Origin: Streptomyces cinereus
Lineage (GTDB): Bacteria > Pseudomonadota > Gammaproteobacteria > Pseudomonadales > Moraxellaceae
Assembly (NCBI GenBank): GCA_014647715.1
Contig: BMPS01000004.1
Span: forward strand, 83,420-147,419
DNA: 64,000 nucleotides
Reading direction: 5' to 3'
This document shows, one piece after another, positions 41,740-53,769 of this stretch. The notes beneath the pieces were generated by a model. The model made no database searches and was not told where the DNA came from. It was given only the letters and a program-made list of their open reading frames with translations. The translations under genes were made by a program, and so were the position numbers. Within the stretch, counting starts at the first letter, position 1; each line of letters starts with the position of its first letter.

Positions 41740-41871
41740 GCTAGATTTATACAATTAATAGTTGACGCTATTAATAGTAACCAAAGTAATAGTTTTCTTG
41801 CTTTGGTTATTCGGAGAGGTAGTGGTGCTGACAAGTCACCAGTTATCTAAAATTTGTTTTTACTGATAGAG
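41740..41871 (+). promoter_or_regulatory. Porin 3 promoter/leader, copy B of the duplicated 132-bp block
   Basis: Near-identical to 40315-40446. One change, AATCAAAG to AACCAAAG, converts a G-T pair to G-C against the CTTTGGTT arm. The element ATTGCAAAATATTTCA lies about 90 nt upstream, preceded by a partial second copy. Confidence 0.7.
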
Positions 41872-41878
41872 ATGACCT

Positions 41879-42964
41879 ATGAAAAAATTACTTTTAGCCA
41901 CAGCCGTCGCTGCACTTTCAGTTTCTGCTGCCCATGCTGCTCCAACAGTTTACGGTAAAGTTCTGTTAACTACTGACTATGTTGATGGTAACTTAACAGT
42001 AAAAAAAGATGGTGATAAATTAATCGATGAAGATTATAGTACCACCCAACTAAATTCTACAGGTTCAAGTAATTTGACAGGTTCACGTATCGGTTTTAAA
42101 GGTGCGGAAGCATTAACAGCTAATACTGACCTAGTGTATCAATTAGAATATGGTATTGATGTTGATGCGGACAAAGGTAAAAACTTCCGTTCACGCGATA
42201 CTTATATTGGTCTATCAAACAAACAATATGGTACCTTAGTTGCTGGTCGTTTGTCTGCAATCGATGATAATATCAATTACGCAGGTCAAACTGTAAGTCT
42301 ATATGACACCTATAGCACAGGTTTCAGCGTCGAAGCTGCTGATAAAGAAACAGCAGATATTTTAGGTGTTAAAAAAGGCGAGACAGTAAAATTCTTGGCA
42401 TCTTGGGACGGTAATCGCGCTAACAATGCCCTTGCTTACTTCTCTCCATCATACAATGGTCTTCAGTTCATGGGCATGTATGTTATGGAAGAAAAAAATT
42501 CAACTGATTTAGCGACTAAATCAGAAGCATTCGGTGCAGGCTTAAAATATGAGCCAACTAACCAACCTTTCCGTGCAGGTGCTACTTATATCAAATCTAG
42601 CGACTTCAGCACTGCGCGCGTAAGTGGAGCATTTGATGTAAATGCTGCTACTACATTAGGCGCACTATATCAAGTTACAGATTTAGATAAAGATAAAAAT
42701 GAGAACTTATTTACTCTAAGCGGCTCATACGCAATTCCTGCTACAAAATGGAAAGCTTACGCACAAGGCGATATGGTAAAAAACATGAGTGGTCTTGATG
42801 GCTTAGATGGTTCACGTTTTGTAGTTGGTGGTAAATATGGTTTTAATGCTGCAACAACTGGTCACCTATATACTGGTTACAGCAAAATTGAAGCTAGCGA
42901 AGATGGTTATGATCTAGATGCAAGTGGTTTTGGTATCGGTACTGGTATCGAATACAACTTCTAA
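41879..42964 (+). CDS. Outer-membrane porin 3 of tandem array
   Basis: A 361-aa porin. The signal peptide is almost identical to that of porin 2 (MKKLLLATAVAALSVSAAHA), but the body is the most diverged of the three: SRIGFKGAEALTANTDLVYQLEYGID, a distinct loop 3, and a TGIEYNF end rather than EYKF. The last residue is still Phe. It ends at its own, different terminator. It may have a different pore from porins 1 and 2. Confidence 0.92.
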   Translation: MKKLLLATAVAALSVSAAHAAPTVYGKVLLTTDYVDGNLTVKKDGDKLIDEDYSTTQLNSTGSSNLTGSRIGFKGAEALTANTDLVYQLEYGIDVDADKGKNFRSRDTYIGLSNKQYGTLVAGRLSAIDDNINYAGQTVSLYDTYSTGFSVEAADKETADILGVKKGETVKFLASWDGNRANNALAYFSPSYNGLQFMGMYVMEEKNSTDLATKSEAFGAGLKYEPTNQPFRAGATYIKSSDFSTARVSGAFDVNAATTLGALYQVTDLDKDKNENLFTLSGSYAIPATKWKAYAQGDMVKNMSGLDGLDGSRFVVGGKYGFNAATTGHLYTGYSKIEASEDGYDLDASGFGIGTGIEYNF

Positions 42965-42986
42965 TCTTCTCTAGAATTTGCTATCA

Positions 42987-43018
42987 AAAAATCCACTCAG
43001 CGATGAGTGGATTTTTTT
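42987..43018 (+). terminator. Terminator after porin 3
   Basis: AAAATCCACTCA / TGAGTGGATTTT stem followed by Ts; unlike the block behind porins 1 and 2. Confidence 0.88.
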
Positions 43019-43078
43019 ATGAGTGCGCGATTTATTGATAAAAATAATTTTTTGCTAAACCTAGGCATTTTCGAGTAA

Positions 43079-44740
<1,662 letters not shown>

Positions 44741-44757
44741 TATTTATGACGCACAAC

Positions 44758-44786
44758 AAAACCATCTGTTACAGGTGGTTTTTTGT
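44758..44786 (+). terminator. Terminator after pyrG
   Basis: ACCATCTG-TTA-CAGGTGGT stem (G-U pair) followed by TTTTTT. Confidence 0.8.
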
Positions 44787-44845
44787 TTTTAGCCGGCTGT
44801 GTATCTAGCCAATTATGCTATAGTGATAATCAATAAAAACTTTGA

Positions 44846-45727
<882 letters not shown>

Positions 45728-45761
45728 TTTTCACTCAACCTTTTAACACAAATTTGCAACG

Positions 45762-45806
45762 CCTCGTTATTAAAATGCTATCAATCGATAACGAGGTTTT
45801 TTTTTG
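45762..45806 (+). terminator. Terminator after kdsA
   Basis: CCTCGTTAT / ATAACGAGG stem (45762-45770, 45788-45796) followed by a T9 run. Confidence 0.85.
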
Positions 45807-45878
45807 GCTATGTTATAGTGCTAGGTTATAGGACTAGAACAATATTTTATCACCCACAGCATAAATACAGGAATAATC

Positions 45879-46172
45879 ATGGCAATTCAAACAGTCGCGT
45901 ATGATTTAAAAGGCATTAATGACCCAGCAGGCTATGAGGAAGTCATGAAAGCTCTAACCACCATCGGCGGGGTGCAAGCAGTGCATCTTGAGCCTGAAAA
46001 TCATCGCGTGATTGTAAGCTTTGATGATACCGAGACGTCAGTTTTTGCCTTCAAAGCTGCGCTGACCAATGTCGACTATATTACCGAGCCATTCCCGATT
46101 GAAGCACCTGCCAACCCTGCCAACAATCGCACTTTAGCGGGTGATTTGGCAAAAGATGGTAGACTTTTTTAA
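45879..46172 (+). CDS. HMA-like small protein without metal-binding cysteines
   Basis: A 97-aa protein with a ferredoxin-like beta-alpha-beta layout like a heavy-metal-associated domain (ALTTIGGVQAVHLEPENHRVIVSFDD), but with no Cys at all, so it cannot bind copper in the usual CxxC way. AGGA precedes the ATG. It lies between kdsA and the copper cluster. The position after kdsA may be its ancestral one, since a small gene between kdsA and eno is common in relatives. The function is unknown. Confidence 0.7.
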   Translation: MAIQTVAYDLKGINDPAGYEEVMKALTTIGGVQAVHLEPENHRVIVSFDDTETSVFAFKAALTNVDYITEPFPIEAPANPANNRTLAGDLAKDGRLF

Positions 46173-46184
46173 ATTGCTTGTTCA

Positions 46185-46622
46185 TTAGCTACGCTCGGTG
46201 CGGCAAGTGTGCTTGGTCACTGAGTCATCTTGCATGCCATCTTGCAAGCCCTCTAGAATACTACAGGTAGGCGAGCCATCTCCCAAACAACTATCGTGCC
46301 ATCCTTGCAGGGTGGCTTTCATTGATTGTAACCGCTGTATTTTATCGTTTAGTTCATCGATGTGATTGCGCGTTAATGCTTTGACTTTGGCATTGCTACG
46401 CTGCTTGTTGTCTTGTAGAGCCAATAACGCTTCAATTTGCGCTAACGAAAATCCCACATCACGGGCATGTTTGATAAATTTTAGACGCTGTAATTGGGTA
46501 TCGCTAAAAATACGGTAACCACTGTCCGTGCGCTGGATGGTCTGTAATAAACCGAGTTTTTCATACTCACGAATTTGCCTAGGCGATAATTCAGTCAATT
46601 TAGCGACTTCATTAATATTCAT
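46185..46622 (-). CDS. cueR: Copper-responsive MerR-family regulator CueR
   Basis: A 145-aa protein. The N-terminal winged helix begins MNINEVAKLTELSPRQIREYEKLGLL and includes the RTDSGYRIFSD wing, followed by a dimerisation helix. The metal loop CLGDGSPTC has Cys112 and Cys120 with seven residues between, the exact CueR spacing for Cu(I). It activates the copper-efflux operon by untwisting a long-spacer promoter, which lies directly beside its start. It is divergent from DUF305-copZ-copA. Confidence 0.93.
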   Translation of the reverse strand: MNINEVAKLTELSPRQIREYEKLGLLQTIQRTDSGYRIFSDTQLQRLKFIKHARDVGFSLAQIEALLALQDNKQRSNAKVKALTRNHIDELNDKIQRLQSMKATLQGWHDSCLGDGSPTCSILEGLQDGMQDDSVTKHTCRTERS

Positions 46623-46629
46623 TTTTTGC

Positions 46630-46660
46630 TTGACCTTGACCTAATGTTAAGGTTTATAGT
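46630..46660 (+). promoter_or_regulatory. CueR-type promoter of the copper operon
   Basis: -35 TTGACC (46630-46635) and -10 TATAGT (46655-46660) are separated by 19 bp, the overlong spacer of MerR-family promoters. Inside it is the inverted repeat ACCTT...AAGGT (46633-46637, 46649-46653) with inner AC/GT pairs. It starts 8 bp from the cueR initiation codon, so it can also control cueR. Confidence 0.9.
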
Positions 46661-46724
46661 AATACCACAGTGTGATAAATCAATCTTTTTTTTTAAAGAA
46701 CGTAAAAAAATCAACCTGAAGGAT

Positions 46725-47180
46725 ATGAATATCAATAACATCGTAGGTTTGTCATGGGTGGTTGCATTGGCACTAGGTATGACGGCGTGAACAAAAAATG
46801 ACATTACCCAAACTGCAAGGGCGGCATCAAGTACCGATGCGAGAAGTACCGATGCGAGCATGACCCAAGCGCAGTCAATGCATCATATGGCTTCGGCAGC
46901 GGATACGCAATCACAATCGCAGCCGCCGCATATCATGGCTTATATGGATATCATGAATAAAATGCACCAAGCCATGTCATCAGGGGTGCAAGCTAAGAAT
47001 GCTGATGTCGGCTTTGACAAGGGTATAATACCGCATCACCAAGGCGCGATTGATATGGCAACGATAGAACAAACCTATGGTAAAGATCCAGCGATGCTAG
47101 CACTCGCCAAGCAGATAAAGCACGCGCAAACGCCAGAAATCAAACAAATGCAAGATTGGCTTAGCAAACAAGCCCATTAA
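46725..47180 (+). pseudogene. DUF305 protein gene with in-frame stop after the signal sequence
   Basis: The ATG at 46725 starts a 21-residue signal-like peptide (MNINNIVGLSWVVALALGMTA) that ends at TGA 46788-46790. The same frame then stays open through a Thr/Ala-rich linker into a DUF305 domain with IIPHHQGAIDMATIEQTYG. An in-frame ATG at 46860 gives a 106-aa product without a signal. DUF305 proteins are His/Met-rich, exported and often lie with copper genes. The stop falls where a lipobox Cys could be (MTA-stop). It is either a nonsense mutation, a sequencing error, or a gene now made from 46860 as a cytoplasmic form. Confidence 0.75.
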
Positions 47181-47220
47181 TTAAAAAAATAGCCACGTAA
47201 ACGTAAAAAAGGAGCGTAGT

Positions 47221-47433
47221 ATGACAACCCAAACCATCATATTAAATATCGAAGGCATGACTTGTGGCGGCTGCGTCAAAAGCGTAACCAATGCCCTCAA
47301 TCAAGTGGCAGGGGTGCAATCTGTCGATGTCAGCCTTGACCATAACAACGCAACCATCAGCTTTGATGACAGCCAAGTACAACAAAGCACGCTTAAAGAA
47401 GCGATTGAAGACGCTGGCTTTGACGTAGTATAA
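47221..47433 (+). CDS. copZ: Copper chaperone CopZ-like HMA protein
   Basis: A 70-aa protein made of one HMA domain: ILNIEGMTCGGCVKSVTNAL with Cys15 and Cys18, then SVDVSLDHNNATISFDD and a helix ending AGFDVV. It carries Cu(I) in the cytoplasm to the CopA pump. AAGGAG precedes the ATG. It lies in the CueR-controlled unit, 40 nt before copA. Confidence 0.9.
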   Translation: MTTQTIILNIEGMTCGGCVKSVTNALNQVAGVQSVDVSLDHNNATISFDDSQVQQSTLKEAIEDAGFDVV

Positions 47434-47470
47434 CGACGCCACACAAAGACACCATAAGACAGACACTATC

Positions 47471-49765
47471 ATGACTACCCAATCGATCCACGTGTTAGAC
47501 AACGCCCATACCGAGCAAATCATTCTTGATATTGATGGCATGACTTGTCAAGCCTGTGCCAGCCGCATCGAAAAAGTGCTCAATAAAAAGCCTGCGATAG
47601 TGCAAGCCAATGTCAACTATGCCAATGAAGTAGCGCAGGTGCAGTTTGATGCCTCACAAACCAACGCCGAGCAGATTGTAGAATGGGTGAAAAAGACAGG
47701 CTATGAGGCAAAAGTACAGCCGCAGAACGCCCTATTTGAGCATGAAGCCCATGAGCAAAAAGCGCCCTACACCTTGATTGCGGTCTGGATTTGCTTACTG
47801 CCTTTTTTGATTGGCATGGCGGGCATGATGATGGGCAGTCACGCACTGATGCCGCCGCTGTGGCTACAATTTGTGTTGGCAACTATCGTACAGTTTGGCT
47901 TGTCGATGGGGTTTTACAAAAGCGCGTGGGCGAGTATCAAAGGCGGTCTTGCCAATATGGACGTGCTGGTGGTGCTTGGCACACTGACAATTTGGGCGTA
48001 TTCGACCTATAGTTGGTTAAGCTATCTGCAAACCACAGCCCAAATGGGGCATGATGGGATGGCGCATAGCATGCCCCATGTGTATTTTGAAGCCAGCGTG
48101 ATGGTGATTGCCTTTGTCAAAATGGGGAAATACCTAGAAGCCCGTACCAAAAAACACAGCCTAAATAGCATCAATTTGCTATTAGCGCTCACCCCTGAGC
48201 AAGTGGAAGTTAAAAACCCCAATCCGCAAAGCCCAGATGCGCAGTGGCAAACCCTGCCCCTTGAGCAAGTCACGGCTGGTCAAATTTTACGTGCTAAAGC
48301 AGGTACTCGCATTGCTACTGATGGCATCGTCACCGCTGGCGAAGGTTGGTGTGATGAGAGTCATTTGACGGGTGAATCAGTGCCTCTGTCTAAACATATT
48401 GGCAGTACGGTGCTGGCAGGTGCCATGGTAGAAAACGGCAGCTTTGAATACCAAGTCACCGCCAAAGGCAGTCAAACACGGCTTGGCGATATGATACAAG
48501 CGCTCAACGACGCCCAAGGCAGTAAAGCCCATATCGCCCGTATCGCCGATAAAGTCGCGGGTATCTTTGTGCCGGTGGTGGTTGCCATCGCTTTGTTGAC
48601 TTTTTTTGCCAATTATTGGTTCTTAGGCGCGTTTGACACGGCACTCATGCGCGCGGTGGCGGTGCTCGTGATTGCTTGCCCCTGTGCATTGGGACTGGCG
48701 ACGCCGGCAGCCATCATGGCGGGCATGGGTGTGGCAGCACGCTCAGGGGTTTGGTTTAAAGATGCGCAAGCCTTAGAAGCGGCAGGCACAATTGATACGG
48801 TAGTACTCGATAAGACAGGCACCATCACCCAAGGTAAACCCCAATTATCTGCAGCGTACCTGATAGATGACAATTTAAAACTGTTTAACTTAGATAAAGC
48901 CGCACTGCTGCAGCTCGTTGCCAGTGTCGAGCGTCATGCAAACCACCCGCTTGCGACCACGCTAGTGAACTATGCCAAATCCTACACTAAGCAAACTGAT
49001 ACGCCTCAAAGTCCAGCGGCATTTACCATAAGCCATGTAGAGACAGTGCTCGGGCAGGGGATACAGGCACAGGTAGCCACTATTGGGCGGGTGAAAATCG
49101 GCACGCCAAGTTTTGCCAATCTTCAATTGCCTGCAGCGACTATCCAAGCCAATCCCGTTTGGCAAATTGCCAGTCAAGTGGCAGTAAGTATCAATGACAC
49201 CCCTGTGGCAGCCTTTGCGCTAGCCGATGAGATCAAACCAGACAGTGTTAAGGTGATTGCGTCGCTGCAAGCCCATCATCTAGATGTGATAGTGATGAGT
49301 GGTGACAAGCAGTCGGTAGTTGACTTTATCGCCCAACAAGTCAAAGCAAACCAAGCCTTTGGTGAGCTGTCACCCCGTGATAAAGCGCAAAAAATTGATA
49401 GCCTACAACAACAAGGCAAAAAGGTGGCAATGGTGGGCGATGGGGTGAATGATGCCCCCGCGATGGCAACAGCGACCGCAAGTTTTGCAGTAGAAGGCGC
49501 AACCGATATTGCCAAACATAGCGCCACAGCAAGGCTCATGGGCGAGTCGCTCAAACATGTCGACTATGCGGTCACAATTGCCCGTGCAACCCTGCGTAAT
49601 ATTAAGCAAAACCTATTTTTTGCGTTTATCTATAATTGCCTTGGTATACCGTTAGCGGCTTTTGGTCTACTTAATCCAATGATAGCGGCAGCGGCGATGG
49701 CGCTGAGTTCAATTTCTGTACTACTCAATGCACTGCGACTCACCCGCATGAAGGTCATTTCTTAA
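47471..49765 (+). CDS. copA: Copper-exporting P1B-type ATPase
   Basis: A 764-aa pump. One N-terminal HMA domain has GMTCQAC (Cys26, Cys29). TM helices follow from about residue 97. The actuator region has DESHLTGESVPL. The ion channel motif is CPC at residues 403-405. Phosphorylation is at Asp447 in DKTGT, and the hinge is GDGVNDAPAMA. It exports Cu(I) across the inner membrane. Only one metal-binding domain is fused; the free CopZ upstream provides another. Confidence 0.96.
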   Translation: MTTQSIHVLDNAHTEQIILDIDGMTCQACASRIEKVLNKKPAIVQANVNYANEVAQVQFDASQTNAEQIVEWVKKTGYEAKVQPQNALFEHEAHEQKAPYTLIAVWICLLPFLIGMAGMMMGSHALMPPLWLQFVLATIVQFGLSMGFYKSAWASIKGGLANMDVLVVLGTLTIWAYSTYSWLSYLQTTAQMGHDGMAHSMPHVYFEASVMVIAFVKMGKYLEARTKKHSLNSINLLLALTPEQVEVKNPNPQSPDAQWQTLPLEQVTAGQILRAKAGTRIATDGIVTAGEGWCDESHLTGESVPLSKHIGSTVLAGAMVENGSFEYQVTAKGSQTRLGDMIQALNDAQGSKAHIARIADKVAGIFVPVVVAIALLTFFANYWFLGAFDTALMRAVAVLVIACPCALGLATPAAIMAGMGVAARSGVWFKDAQALEAAGTIDTVVLDKTGTITQGKPQLSAAYLIDDNLKLFNLDKAALLQLVASVERHANHPLATTLVNYAKSYTKQTDTPQSPAAFTISHVETVLGQGIQAQVATIGRVKIGTPSFANLQLPAATIQANPVWQIASQVAVSINDTPVAAFALADEIKPDSVKVIASLQAHHLDVIVMSGDKQSVVDFIAQQVKANQAFGELSPRDKAQKIDSLQQQGKKVAMVGDGVNDAPAMATATASFAVEGATDIAKHSATARLMGESLKHVDYAVTIARATLRNIKQNLFFAFIYNCLGIPLAAFGLLNPMIAAAAMALSSISVLLNALRLTRMKVIS

Positions 49766-49884
49766 CGGCTTATGGTTATTTTCACAACCTGTTGGGGCTA
49801 ATTTTACTTGGCTATGCATGACTATGCATGACCTATGGGCGATAGTGATAAGCTGCTAAAACCTGTTAAAATATGCTATGATAA

Positions 49885-51285
<1,401 letters not shown>

Positions 51286-51348
51286 CTTTAAAAGCTTAGC
51301 TACAAAAGCTTAAATTTTGCAGCTTGATAAAGCATTGAAGTGATAAAA

Positions 51349-51400
51349 ACCTTAACCCATGACATTGAATTTGCTACAATGCGTGGGGTAAGGTTTTTTT
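51349..51400 (+). terminator. Terminator after eno
   Basis: ACCTTAACCCATG / CGTGGGGTAAGGT long imperfect stem with a 22-nt loop, then a T7 run. Confidence 0.7.
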
Positions 51401-51431
51401 ATGCCAAAAGTTTTTATTATTGAGTGATGTC

Positions 51432-51782
51432 ATGACTTATTTGCGTCAATTGTTTATGATTATTTTTGCGGTGATTGTGTTGGTATGTCTACAATACCAG
51501 TATTGGTTTGGCACCAATGGTCGTGGCGATTTGGCAGCGTTAAATAAACAAATCAGCGAACAGCAATCCATCAATACCGATCAGCAAAAAGCCAATGAGG
51601 TATTGCTTGCCGATGTTAAAGACTTAAAAAACGGACTTGAAGCGGTGGAAGAACACGCTCGCTCTGATTTAGGTTTAATCAAACAAGGCGAAACTTTTGT
51701 ACAAATGTCGACCGCTAGCAGTGTGTACAGTACCGATGTGGTCACACCGACCGCCCATAACAACGCCACGCCTCAACCATAA
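51432..51782 (+). CDS. ftsB: Cell-division protein FtsB
   Basis: A 116-aa protein. A short N-terminal TM helix (about residues 4-22) precedes a coiled coil (about 34-74, LAALNKQISEQQSINTDQQK onwards) and the conserved EEHARSDLGLIKQGETF end motif of FtsB/DivIC. It bridges FtsL and FtsQ in the divisome. The start ATG at 51432 has GAG upstream. A polar Thr/Ala tail of about 25 residues extends beyond the usual length. It sits between eno and ispD, its usual place. Confidence 0.93.
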   Translation: MTYLRQLFMIIFAVIVLVCLQYQYWFGTNGRGDLAALNKQISEQQSINTDQQKANEVLLADVKDLKNGLEAVEEHARSDLGLIKQGETFVQMSTASSVYSTDVVTPTAHNNATPQP

Positions 51783-51860
51783 AAATGCATAACAACCGCC
51801 AAAGTTATATTTGTCTCAATTTTTACTGTCAACTGTTTACTTTATTGTTGAAAAGACGCC

Positions 51861-52655
51861 ATGTCAGAACTTAGCACAATACCTGCCAATTTATCTAACA
51901 ACTTTACGATTGACACCGTGGTCGTCGCTGCAGGCGTTGGCAAACGCTTTGGTAGTCAGATGCCAAAACAGTACACCCATATTGGCGGTCAGACGGTACT
52001 CCAACACAGCATAGCGGCGCTAAGCAAAGTCCACCAGCTAAGCACTTGCTATTTGGTGATTTCTGAAGAAGACGCGATTGCCAAAACACTTAACTTTAGC
52101 ATGCCAATCGAGTGGGTGATAGGTGGCAAAGAGCGGATGAATTCGGTGTTTAACGCCGTGAAAACGATTTGGCAACAATATCAAAATCCCCTCAGTGACA
52201 AGGCCTTCAGTGATAAGGACAGTCATCATGCGTATGATAATCATTGGGTGCTGATTCATGATGCTGCGCGTCCTTGTGTCAATCCAAGCGATATAGAAAA
52301 ATTGATCACACAGACCACGCAGCAATTTTTGCAACAGTCAGCGGGTGGCTTATTAGCAGTACCGGTGCGCGATACGGTCAAGCAAATCATCCCTGCACAA
52401 GACAAAGTATTGGCACAAAAGACGCTTGATCGCAGTCAGTTGTGGCTAGCACAAACCCCGCAGATTTTCCCATTGGCAACACTGTATGATTATCTGAGCC
52501 AAGCCATTGAGCAAACAATTGCGTTTACTGATGAAGCCAGTTTATTTGAGCATTTTGGCAAACAGCCGTTATTGGTGGAAGGCAGTCATAGCAATATCAA
52601 ACTGACTTTTCCAGAGGATTTGCAGTTTGCGCAGGTGTATCTGGCAAAATCTTAG
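51861..52655 (+). CDS. ispD: 2-C-methyl-D-erythritol 4-phosphate cytidylyltransferase
   Basis: A 264-aa protein with the nucleotide-binding VVAAGVGKRFGSQMPKQYTHIGG, VIGGKERMNSVFNAV, HDAARPCVNPSDIEKLI and VRDTVKQI motifs. It makes CDP-methylerythritol in the MEP isoprenoid pathway. A polar insertion of about 20 residues (near 110-127) is coded by an imperfect 15-bp tandem duplication. ispF does not follow. Confidence 0.95.
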   Translation: MSELSTIPANLSNNFTIDTVVVAAGVGKRFGSQMPKQYTHIGGQTVLQHSIAALSKVHQLSTCYLVISEEDAIAKTLNFSMPIEWVIGGKERMNSVFNAVKTIWQQYQNPLSDKAFSDKDSHHAYDNHWVLIHDAARPCVNPSDIEKLITQTTQQFLQQSAGGLLAVPVRDTVKQIIPAQDKVLAQKTLDRSQLWLAQTPQIFPLATLYDYLSQAIEQTIAFTDEASLFEHFGKQPLLVEGSHSNIKLTFPEDLQFAQVYLAKS

Positions 52656-52775
52656 CAAAAATGGCTTAGTAACAAATTGAGGTTGCCGCTAAAAAGCGCA
52701 TAAGAAAAGAAATGCATACGAAAAGAACTGCATAAGCAAAAAAGGGCAAAGAGAATTTATAAAGCCACAAAAACA

Positions 52776-52807
52776 AAAAAGCCATACTAGATTAGCATGG
52801 CTTTTTA
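52776..52807. terminator. Bidirectional terminator between ispD and tRNA-Glu
   Basis: AAAGCCAT / ATGGCTTT with inner CTA/TAG pair, A-run on the left, T-run on the right. It serves ispD (plus) and the tRNA (minus). Confidence 0.8.
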
Positions 52808-52839
52808 ACTGTATTTTTTAGCGTTAACACTAAAAAAAT

Positions 52840-52915
52840 TGGCGTCCCCACGGGGATTCGAACCCCGGTTACCGCCGTGAAAGGGCGATGTCCTAGGCCT
52901 CTAGACGATGGGGAC
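52840..52915 (-). tRNA. tRNA-Glu (anticodon TTC)
   Basis: A 76-nt cloverleaf on the minus strand. The acceptor GTCCCC pairs with GGGGAC, the anticodon loop reads CTTTCAC with anticodon TTC, the T-arm loop is GGTTCGAATCC, and 3' CCA is encoded. It closely resembles E. coli tRNA-Glu. It is a single gene, not in an rRNA operon here. Confidence 0.97.
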
Positions 52916-53163
52916 ACTAGCACGCTTAGTTTATAGCGTGACCTCGACCGCTTTCACCGTTAATGTCGAAGTGGAGCGTATAATATATATTTTTATTTTT
53001 GCCGTCAACTGTTTTTTATGTATTTTTTTATATTTTTAACAATTAGCCTATCATACGGTGACCGATGATAGTTGATAGATCGGCAGGACAAGCGCATTAA
53101 CCAACTAATGCGCTTAATTACAGTGTTGTCTAAAAAGTGTTGTCTAAAAATTTCACACCCTGC

Positions 53164-53331
53164 TTATGAGTGATGGTTTTGCGACTCAGATGTCGTATGA
53201 GATTGCGGCGGCAGATTAGCGGCTTTATTTTTTAAGTGATAGCGAATCCAAAAATGGGTTACGATGCTAATCACAATCGATAAACTGATAAAACCTAAAA
53301 TGGTCATCCAGATTTGACTATCTACTTGCAT
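53164..53331 (-). CDS. One-TM miniprotein A
   Basis: A 55-aa protein with one TM helix (about residues 7-29) flanked by MQVDSQIW and a basic RYHLKNK stop-transfer, ending in a His/Ser-rich tail. AAGGA lies 7 nt before the ATG. It lines up with the neighbouring miniprotein at 53358 (M-x-V-D-x-x-I-W-x-T-I, then a TM helix, W, then RL/HL-K-basic), so the two are paralogues. No family is recognised. Confidence 0.7.
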   Translation of the reverse strand: MQVDSQIWMTILGFISLSIVISIVTHFWIRYHLKNKAANLPPQSHTTSESQNHHS

Positions 53332-53357
53332 ACTTGATCCTTGTGAGACAATCTAAG

Positions 53358-53546
53358 TTAACGCTGATTATCGATGCGCTGGCTATCAATACTTTGATTA
53401 GCTCCCATTGTTTGATTACGAATCGCATCATCGCGCTGTTTTTTCTTGAGTCGGAACGTTAGCCATAAATATGTTAATATGCCTAAGATTACGGCAGCAA
53501 TCATATACATAATAATAGTAGTCCAAATACTGTTATCTACGCCCAT
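53358..53546 (-). CDS. One-TM miniprotein B
   Basis: A 62-aa protein: MGVDNSIWTTI, TM helix at about 9-30, basic FRLKKKQRDDA, and a polar Gln/Asn/Asp tail. AGGA lies 8 nt before the ATG. It is the first of two tandem, related miniprotein genes on the minus strand, with 26 nt between them. The function is unknown; small subunits of membrane complexes often look like this, but no partner is adjacent. Confidence 0.7.
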   Translation of the reverse strand: MGVDNSIWTTIIMYMIAAVILGILTYLWLTFRLKKKQRDDAIRNQTMGANQSIDSQRIDNQR

Positions 53547-53769
53547 GAAAGAGTCCTTTTTATTATTGTTAGCATTAGTGTAACAGGTCTTAACAGCTAT
53601 TTTACGTCATTCACGTAATGATGTGTGGTAGCGATGTTACTGGCTATTTTCAAACACTGTAATAAGCGTCTACAAAAGCACTTTTTTTCACTTTTTCATA
53701 TTTTTACGTTAAGATAATTGTCTAAAAAACGCTTTGGCAACTGATACGGTTGCAGCAAGGAAAATAATT

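Noticed and set aside
46619..46861. 80-codon minus-strand frame opposite the copper promoter
   Set aside because: Covers the CueR promoter and the DUF305 signal region in antisense; no ribosome site.
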